From positions 1-64,000 of the forward strand of contig CAMUFJ010000002.1 in the NCBI GenBank assembly GCA_947088135.1: a stretch of 64,000 bases of DNA, given 5' to 3'. Position numbers and translations under genes: made by a program. This DNA comes from an uncultured Clostridia bacterium (GTDB lineage Bacteria > Bacillota > Clostridia > Christensenellales > Borkfalkiaceae). This document shows positions 58,740 to 64,000 of the stretch, piece after piece (the stretch's first letter is position 1; every line of letters begins with the position of its first letter). Under the pieces are notes generated by a model. The model saw nothing but the letters and a program-made list of their open reading frames with translations, was not told where the DNA came from and searched no databases.

Positions 58740-59962
58740 CTTCTCGATAACTCCTCTTTCTCGTATTTTCTAATTTCCGTCAAATAGTCTTCCGTAAGAT
58801 TTTCACGCTTCAAATACTCTTTCCACACCGCGCCGAAGGGCAAGTCTTTTACTTCCTCTTGCTTCACCATAAGCGCAGTAAAGTCAGCTTTATCCTGCAA
58901 CTCTTTCAATTCGCCGTGGTTGATAAGCAAGGCATACAAGAGCGCCTTCTGCATCGCCCTCTGCCCCGTGACCCACGCGGAAAGGCGGTTAATGCCCGCG
59001 TCGAAATAGTCGAGCCCGATCAAAACCTTTTCCGTCGCGTCGTTTCTTACGATCTCTTTGGCGATCTCTTTGAGTTCGTCCTCGAAAAGCACCACGTGAT
59101 CGCTGTCCCACCTGACCCCCCGCGTGACGTGCAACGCAACCTTATCGTAAAAAGCGAGCAGAGCGGGAATTTTATCGGAAACGTATTCGAGCGGGTGGTA
59201 ATGTCCGTTATCAAGCAAGCAACAGATATCGTTCTTTGCCGCATAGTTCTGATAGAACTCGTTGCTCCCGACCGTGTAGCTCTCCACGCCGATCCCGAAC
59301 ACCTTGCTTTCCACCGCAACGACGACTTTGCTCCTGTCGTAAGGGCAAGAAAGAATTTCGTCGAGCGATTCCTTCAAGCGTAAGCGCGGGGTAAGTCTGT
59401 CTGCGGGAACGTCTTTAAAGCCGTCGGGAATCCAAATGTTCACAAGGCAGTGGCTGTGCATTTCGGTTGCGAAATACTCCGCGATTCCGATGCAAGCTTT
59501 GCAGTGTTCCACCCAAAATTTGCGAATGCTCCCGTCGGGCGAGGACAGCGTCAAACCGTCTTTCACGTTTTTGTGCGAGAACATGGTCGGGTTGAAATCG
59601 ATGCCGTGCAAGCCGAGTTCCTTCGCGAACTTCACCCATTCGGCAAAATGTCCGGGCTCGTACTTATCCCTATCAACGGTTGCACCCACCGCGTAGCTTG
59701 CGTGCAGATTGAGCCGTTTGGTACCGGGCATGAGCGAAAACGCTTTTTTGATATCCGCTTTGAGCTCTTCGAAATTTCTCGCCCTGCCGGGATAATTGCC
59801 CGTCGTTTGAATCCCGCCCGAAAGCGCGCCCCCGCCGTCAAGCCCGACAACGTCGTCCCCCTGCCAACAGTGAACCGACACGGGAATTTGTTTGAGCTTT
59901 GCAAGCGCGGCTTCCGTATCCGCGCCGTAAAGCGCATATTCCTTTTTTGCAAGTTCGTACAT
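58736..59962 (-). CDS. rhaA: L-rhamnose isomerase
   Basis: 408 residues. The N-terminal VHCWQGDDVVGLD and the central metal-site text HSHCLVNIWIPDG and LLDNGHYHPLE match RhaA. It converts L-rhamnose to L-rhamnulose with a divalent metal. The start is one base after the end of rhaB. It is somewhat shorter than the E. coli enzyme at its N-terminus but complete for the family. Confidence 0.97.
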   Translation of the reverse strand: MYELAKKEYALYGADTEAALAKLKQIPVSVHCWQGDDVVGLDGGGALSGGIQTTGNYPGRARNFEELKADIKKAFSLMPGTKRLNLHASYAVGATVDRDKYEPGHFAEWVKFAKELGLHGIDFNPTMFSHKNVKDGLTLSSPDGSIRKFWVEHCKACIGIAEYFATEMHSHCLVNIWIPDGFKDVPADRLTPRLRLKESLDEILSCPYDRSKVVVAVESKVFGIGVESYTVGSNEFYQNYAAKNDICCLLDNGHYHPLEYVSDKIPALLAFYDKVALHVTRGVRWDSDHVVLFEDELKEIAKEIVRNDATEKVLIGLDYFDAGINRLSAWVTGQRAMQKALLYALLINHGELKELQDKADFTALMVKQEEVKDLPFGAVWKEYLKRENLTEDYLTEIRKYEKEELSRR

Positions 59963-59963
59963 A

Positions 59964-61334
59964 TTACACCTCTTTTATTTCAAATGAATTTTCGATCATA
60001 TGTCTTGCCTCGGCAAGTCCGCCCAGCTCGCCCGTGCCGATCATCTGCATGACGAGATTGCCGAGCGCCGTCGCTTCGGCGGGGCCCGCAAGCACTTTCT
60101 TCCCCGTCGCCTCGGCGGTAAGTTCGTTCAAAAAGCCGTCTTTGCTCCCCCCGCCGATGACGTGGAGGGTATCGTAAATCCGATCGGTGTTGCGTTCCAG
60201 CTCTTTGACCGCCTGCGCATAGCTCCTTGCAAGGCTGTCGTAAACCGTCCGCATCACGCCTGCAAGCCCGAGCGGTTTGCCGACCGCGCTCCTGATCTCC
60301 CCGATCATGCTGTCGGGCGATAAGAAACGGTTATCGTTGACGTCGATGAAATATTCGCTCTTCTTGCACCGCGCCATTTGTTCGAGCGTTGCGAACGACG
60401 GCTTTTCCGCGAGCTCGTTTCTCACGCTTTGAATGAGCCACAAGCCCATAATGTTCTTTTGGTAGCGGAAGCCGAAGCCGATGCTCCCTTCGTTGGAATA
60501 GTTCGCACGGCGCGAACCTTCGTCGGTGTGCGCCGCGTTCTGCTCGATGCCGAGAAGCGACCACGTTCCGCTCGATATATACGGGCTCGATTGCCCGATA
60601 GGCGCGGCGAGCACCGCGCTCGCCGTGTCGTGCGTGGCGGGAAGAACGACCGTCGCGTTATAGCCGAGCTCTTTTCGGATCTCCTCGGAAAATTCCCCCA
60701 CAACCGTCCCCGGTTGGGCGAGTTCCCCGAACAGATTTCGGGGCAAACCGAGCTTTTGAATGATTTCCCCGTCCCATTCGTGCGTGACGGCGTTCACCAA
60801 GCCCGTGCTCGTAGCGTTGGTATATTCCTGCTTCTTCACGCCCGTCAAACGGTAATCGAGGTAATCGGGCAGCATCAGAAAGCTTTCCGCCCCGTCTATT
60901 TTCCCGCTCAGTTTATCGGCATACAGCTGATACACCGTGTTGAACGGCTGAAACTGAATGCCCGTGCGCCCGTACAGCTCGGCAAACGGCAAAATTTTAT
61001 GCACCGCCCCCGACGCCCTATGGGTGCGCGAATCGCGATAGGCGTAAACTTCGCCGATGCGCTCCCCCGCCCCATCGAGCAGCGCGTAGTCCACCGCCCA
61101 AGTGTCGATCCCGATAAAGGAAGGCGTTTTTCCCGCCTCCTTTGCGCGTTTTAAACCGTTTTTTACCTCCGAAAACAGCTTCTCCGCATTCCAAACAAGG
61201 CGTCCCGCCTTCTGTTCGTTGCCGTTTGAAAAGCGGTACACCTCTTCCGTTCTCAGTTTGTTATCTTCCAGCCAACCGACGATATGCCGCCCGCTCGAAG
61301 CCCCGATATCGATTGCAAGATAATATTTCGTCAT
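59964..61334 (-). CDS. rhaB: Rhamnulokinase
   Basis: 456 residues from the ATG at 61334, preceded by AGAGG. An FGGY-family kinase: LAIDIGASSGRHIVGWLE binds phosphate at the N-terminus, LPATHDTASAV is central and HVIGGGSKDGFLNELTAEA is the C-terminal adenosine site. It phosphorylates L-rhamnulose at C1. It is the first gene of rhaBAD, divergent from an AraC regulator. No rhamnose transporter or mutarotase (rhaM) is next to it. The likely promoter is TTGTTT, 16 nt, TAAAAT near 61360-61388. Confidence 0.96.
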   Translation of the reverse strand: MTKYYLAIDIGASSGRHIVGWLEDNKLRTEEVYRFSNGNEQKAGRLVWNAEKLFSEVKNGLKRAKEAGKTPSFIGIDTWAVDYALLDGAGERIGEVYAYRDSRTHRASGAVHKILPFAELYGRTGIQFQPFNTVYQLYADKLSGKIDGAESFLMLPDYLDYRLTGVKKQEYTNATSTGLVNAVTHEWDGEIIQKLGLPRNLFGELAQPGTVVGEFSEEIRKELGYNATVVLPATHDTASAVLAAPIGQSSPYISSGTWSLLGIEQNAAHTDEGSRRANYSNEGSIGFGFRYQKNIMGLWLIQSVRNELAEKPSFATLEQMARCKKSEYFIDVNDNRFLSPDSMIGEIRSAVGKPLGLAGVMRTVYDSLARSYAQAVKELERNTDRIYDTLHVIGGGSKDGFLNELTAEATGKKVLAGPAEATALGNLVMQMIGTGELGGLAEARHMIENSFEIKEV

Positions 61335-61390
61335 TTCCTCTGCCTTCCTGTCCTGCCTATATTTTATCATAACGAAAAAATAAAACAAGG

Positions 61391-61403
61391 TCATAATTTA
61401 TGA
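61391..61403. promoter_or_regulatory. Short palindrome between rhaB and the AraC gene
   Basis: TCATAA-T-TTATGA, an exact 6-bp inverted repeat lying between the rhaB and araC promoters. Position suits an operator, but AraC proteins more often bind direct repeats, so this is tentative. Confidence 0.4.
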
Positions 61404-61419
61404 TATATACTGTCTTTAC

Positions 61420-61448
61420 TTGACATATTTTTGCCCGTGTGCTATGCT
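61420..61448 (+). promoter_or_regulatory. Sigma-A promoter of the AraC regulator, apparently leaderless
   Basis: TTGACA, 17-nt spacer, TATGCT. The ATG at 61455 begins exactly 7 nt after the -10 box. Confidence 0.78.
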
Positions 61449-61454
61449 ATGGAT

Positions 61455-62408
61455 ATGGAACGGGAAATTATCGACGCGCTCGGCGCGCTCTCCGAGGAGG
61501 AGCGGGAAATTTTAAGCGGAAAGGGAATTCAAAAAGCCGTCTACTCGAAAGCGGAGAGCTTCATCGTGGAGGGGGAAAAATTCCTCAACGACCAACCGCT
61601 CGATCTGCGGCGGCATACCCGCTTTACCGACTTCCCCGAGCACGCGCACAACTACATGGAATTCATGTACGTCTTTTCGGGAAGCATCACTCATTTGATC
61701 GGGAAAGAAACGGTAACTCTGCAACGGGGAGATATTTTGTTTTTAAACAAGCATATCCGCCACAGCATCATGAGGGCGGATACGCAGGATATCGGGCTGA
61801 ATTTCATTCTGTCGGACGCGTTTTTGCAGATGACGATGCAAAACGGGATCGGGAATCCCGTTATAAAAAGCTTCATCGAGGAAAATTTTTCCAAAGTCGG
61901 CGAGGGCGAGTATCTGTATTTTCGGACGAAGGACAATTTCCCGATACGAAATTTAATGGATAATCTCATTTACGCCGTGGTAAAACGCTCGCAGGAGCTG
62001 TACGGCGGTTTGGTATCCCTCCTCTTTTCCTATCTGTCCTATTACGAGGACGCGCTCATCAACAAGAGCCGTTTCTCTTCCCCCGACGCACATTTTTTAA
62101 AGTCGGTGCTCGGCTATCTCGAAAACAATTACCGCACCGCAACTCTAAACGAGCTTGCGGGGATCATGGGCTATCACGAGGCATACCTGTCGCGCAGGAT
62201 CAGCCTGATCACGGGCTCTTCCTTTAAGGAACTCTTACAGGAAAAACGGCTGGCGTGCGCGGCAAATTTGCTTTCCACGACAAATTTGACGGTGGAAAAC
62301 GTCATTCACGCGGTCGGGTACGAGAACCAAAGCTATTTTCACCGTATGTTTCGGGCGCGCTACGGCGCAACGCCCCACCGCTACCGCAAAGAACAGGACG
62401 GCAAATAG
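61455..62408 (+). CDS. AraC-family regulator of rhamnose genes (RhaR/RhaS-like)
   Basis: 317 residues from the ATG at 61455; another in-frame ATG lies two codons earlier. Residues about 45-120 form a cupin sensor domain (PEHAHNYMEFMYVFSG, then RGDILFLNKHIRHSI). The C-terminal 100 residues hold two HTHs (LNELAGIMGYHEAYLSRRIS, then VIHAVGYENQSYFHRMF and the closing YGATPHRYRK). Being divergent from rhaBAD it most likely activates that operon with L-rhamnose as ligand; the ligand is inferred. No Shine-Dalgarno precedes the start. Confidence 0.93.
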   Translation: MEREIIDALGALSEEEREILSGKGIQKAVYSKAESFIVEGEKFLNDQPLDLRRHTRFTDFPEHAHNYMEFMYVFSGSITHLIGKETVTLQRGDILFLNKHIRHSIMRADTQDIGLNFILSDAFLQMTMQNGIGNPVIKSFIEENFSKVGEGEYLYFRTKDNFPIRNLMDNLIYAVVKRSQELYGGLVSLLFSYLSYYEDALINKSRFSSPDAHFLKSVLGYLENNYRTATLNELAGIMGYHEAYLSRRISLITGSSFKELLQEKRLACAANLLSTTNLTVENVIHAVGYENQSYFHRMFRARYGATPHRYRKEQDGK

Positions 62409-62411
62409 TAA

Positions 62412-62445
62412 ACGCGCTTCCCCATAAAAGGAAGCGCGTTTTCCG
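62412..62445. terminator. Bidirectional terminator between araC and the Y-family polymerase gene
   Basis: ACGCGCTTCC and GGAAGCGCGT with an 8-nt loop, followed by TTTT. Confidence 0.85.
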
Positions 62446-63696
62446 TTACGTACCGTTTTTGAAAAAGCTGTAAGGATGAATGACGTGCTCTCCCTTCACG
62501 TCCATATCGCGTATCTTCGGGTCTTTATATACGATTGCTGACTGTATCACCTTGTTTCCGTATTTATTCCGAAGCTTATCGACCGCCGCGTCCAACCGCC
62601 TTTGCTTTTCGTCCTTTTCCAAACTCCCAAACAAATCAAGCTGCCGAGCACCGAAACAAAAATCGGAAACGGACACACCTAATCCGCGCACGTAGCATTG
62701 CCAAGGGTAAGCTTCCCGAAAAAGTTCAAATGACTTTTTACTGATCTCCAAAGCATTGCTGCACGGGCGCGGAAGTTTTCCCTGCTTTTGATAACCGCTC
62801 AAATCGGAAGCGCGGGCGTATAAATGAACTGTTCTCGCTCTCGTGAGTCCCGCCTCTCTCATACGCGCCGCCACCGAATCGGCAAGCAGGTGCAAGACCA
62901 TTCTCACGTCCTCCTCGTCCTTTAAATCGCGGTAGACGGTAAGACTGTTTCCGATCGACTTGATATTCTCTTCTTCGTCGACCGTCGTCACGGGCGAACC
63001 GTCTTTGCCGTTTGCAAAGGCATAGAGATAGCTCCCCCATTTGCCGAGCATACGAACAAGCACCCCTTCATCGCTTTGCGCAAGTTGCCCGATCGTTTTT
63101 ATTCCGATTCGGTTGCATTTCTGCTTTGTTGCTTTGCCAACATAAAGTAAATCTTCCACAGGAAGATTCCAGACGATTTCTTTGTAATTCTCTTCCGTGA
63201 TTTCGGTAACAGCGTCGGGTTTCTTCATGTCCGATCCGAGCTTGGCGAAAATTTTGTTCCAGCTCACACCCACGCTCACCGTGATTCCGATTTCTTTTTT
63301 CACCCGTTCCCGAATGATATTCGCTATCTGCACGCCGCTTCCGAATAAATTCAGACTTGCCGTTACGTCCAACCAACACTCGTCGATGCCGTATGCCTCG
63401 ATCCGATCGGTATAGTCCTCGTAAATTTTGCGCACCTCTTTGGAAACTTTCAGATATTCCGCAAAATCCGCCTGCACCTCGACAAGCGTGTTTCCGCACT
63501 TCTGCCGCGCTTCCCAATACACGTCGCCCGTTTTCACGCCTGCATTCTTCGCAATCATATTCTTTGCAAGCACGATGCCGTGTCTGTCCTCTTTACTGCC
63601 CACGACCACCACGGGTTTTGCGCGGATTTCGGGATTCCTCAGACACTCTACCGAAGCGTAAAAGTTATTCAAATCGCTGTGCAAAATTGTCCGCAT
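62446..63696 (-). CDS. dinB: Y-family DNA polymerase (DinB/UmuC-like)
   Basis: 416 residues. Catalytic motifs are HSDLNNFYASVE at the N-terminus and YGIDECWLDVT near 105 (the SIDE/A motif variant with Asp-Glu intact). SVGVSWNKIFAKLGSDMKKPD follows, then a helix-hairpin-helix thumb and little-finger domain. RQLDLFG near 375 is a good beta-clamp-binding motif (QLxLF). It copies past lesions. The C-terminal KYGNKVIQSAIVYKDPK is common in Firmicute members of this group. No SOS (LexA) box was recognised by eye upstream. Confidence 0.93.
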   Translation of the reverse strand: MRTILHSDLNNFYASVECLRNPEIRAKPVVVVGSKEDRHGIVLAKNMIAKNAGVKTGDVYWEARQKCGNTLVEVQADFAEYLKVSKEVRKIYEDYTDRIEAYGIDECWLDVTASLNLFGSGVQIANIIRERVKKEIGITVSVGVSWNKIFAKLGSDMKKPDAVTEITEENYKEIVWNLPVEDLLYVGKATKQKCNRIGIKTIGQLAQSDEGVLVRMLGKWGSYLYAFANGKDGSPVTTVDEEENIKSIGNSLTVYRDLKDEEDVRMVLHLLADSVAARMREAGLTRARTVHLYARASDLSGYQKQGKLPRPCSNALEISKKSFELFREAYPWQCYVRGLGVSVSDFCFGARQLDLFGSLEKDEKQRRLDAAVDKLRNKYGNKVIQSAIVYKDPKIRDMDVKGEHVIHPYSFFKNGT

Positions 63697-63740
63697 ACAT
63701 TAACAGTATGCGAGCTACGCCGTTAATCATGTAAACGCCG

Positions 63741-63775
63741 AAAAAAAGAGCCTCCGCAAAACCAGCGAAAGCTCT
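63741..63775 (-). terminator. Probable terminator of the GGGtGRT gene
   Basis: On the minus strand GAGCTTTCGC, a loop, GCGGAGGCTC and seven T. The arms are imperfect in the middle. Confidence 0.65.
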
Positions 63776-63793
63776 CGTAACGTTTTTTTGTTT

Positions 63794-64000
63794 TTACTTG
63801 CTCATACCTTCCTGAACGGCGACTGCGACCGCAACCGTTGCGCCGACCATCGGGTTGTTGCCCATGCCGATAAGCCCCATCATTTCCACGTGCGCGGGAA
63901 CGGAAGAGCTTCCTGCGAACTGCGCGTCGGAGTGCATTCTGCCCATCGTATCGGTCATGCCGTACGAGGAAGGGCCTGCCGCCATGTTGTCGGGGTGGAG
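63794..64000 (-). CDS. GGGtGRT-family protein, C-terminal end (gene continues beyond window)
   Basis: 69 codons are visible; the first readable residues are LHPDNMAAGPSSYGMTDTM, followed by GRMHSDAQFAGSSSVPAHVE and MMGLIGMGNNPMVGATVAVA. This is the highly conserved tail of the GGGtGRT proteins, about 330 residues long and widespread in anaerobic Clostridia; the naming motif should lie just outside the window. No biochemical function is established as far as I know. It ends EGMSK with a terminator after it. Confidence 0.9.
   Translation of the reverse strand, partial: LHPDNMAAGPSSYGMTDTMGRMHSDAQFAGSSSVPAHVEMMGLIGMGNNPMVGATVAVAVAVQEGMSK

Noticed and set aside
1..64000. CRISPR arrays, tRNA or rRNA genes, insertion sequences
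   Set aside because: No regularly spaced repeats, no tRNA-like cloverleaf sequence and no transposase or recombinase gene was recognised.

Overview
The window looks like a piece of chromosome from a spore-forming, low-oxygen Bacillota, most likely a gut member of the class Clostridia. The reasons are the sporulation genes spoVT, sigK and a SpoVB/YabM-like flippase, a clostridial IscU-type scaffold, a GGGtGRT-family protein and a large-type SRP RNA. Base composition is moderately GC-rich. I cannot name a genus from sequence alone. Most of the window is conserved core genome on the minus strand, organised in classical operons.

Layout. 1-2.9 kb: yabN/mazG (runs off the left edge), a lipid-linked precursor flippase and spoVT, a Bacillus-like sporulation cluster with a plausible sigma-G promoter. 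3-6 kb: a serpin lipoprotein, then an ECF sigma factor with a membrane-anchored partner. 6.1-8.2 kb: nifS-nifU-rrf2 iron-sulfur operon with a palindrome over its promoter. 8.2-9.2 kb: unknown membrane protein. 9.2-18.8 kb (minus): yifB-dprA-topA-trmFO-hslV-hslU-hisS-trxA. 18.9-22.9 kb: GT-C type membrane protein, rplS and a VanW protein. 23-24.5 kb: a lower-GC accessory patch with two broken genes and a lipoprotein carrying an internal duplication. 24.6-29.9 kb: PHP phosphoesterase, recF, and divergently dnaA-mnmG, with no dnaN and no visible oriC. 30-33.3 kb: membrane protein, MFS transporter, and thiT under a TPP riboswitch. 33.4-38.9 kb: pyrH-frr-uppS-cdsA-dxr-rseP. 38.9-45 kb: engB, lon, sigK, aspS. 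45.2 kb: SRP RNA. 45.7-46.5 kb: a small accessory protein and a double-HTH Xre regulator around a shared operator-like palindrome. 46.6-55.3 kb: plsX-rnc-smc-ftsY-ylxM-ffh-rpsP-khpA. 55.5-57.9 kb: ferritin, Lgt, CPBP protease. 57.9-62.4 kb: rhaBAD with a divergent AraC regulator. 62.4-64 kb: Y-family polymerase and the end of a GGGtGRT protein.

Functional links. SRP RNA, Ffh, FtsY and YlxM supply co-translational targeting. PlsX, CdsA, UppS and Dxr supply lipids and the undecaprenyl carrier. The rha genes give L-rhamnose catabolism to DHAP and lactaldehyde. The TPP riboswitch couples ThiT uptake to cellular thiamine.

The least explained signals are a composite repeat of about 190 bp with terminal hairpins (copies near 41.9 and 45.0 kb, a partial one near 4.5 kb), two apparently leaderless mRNAs (57072 and 61455), abutting divergent -35 boxes at 32.28 kb, and the accessory patch at 23-24.5 kb. 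No CRISPR array, tRNA, rRNA or insertion sequence was recognised.
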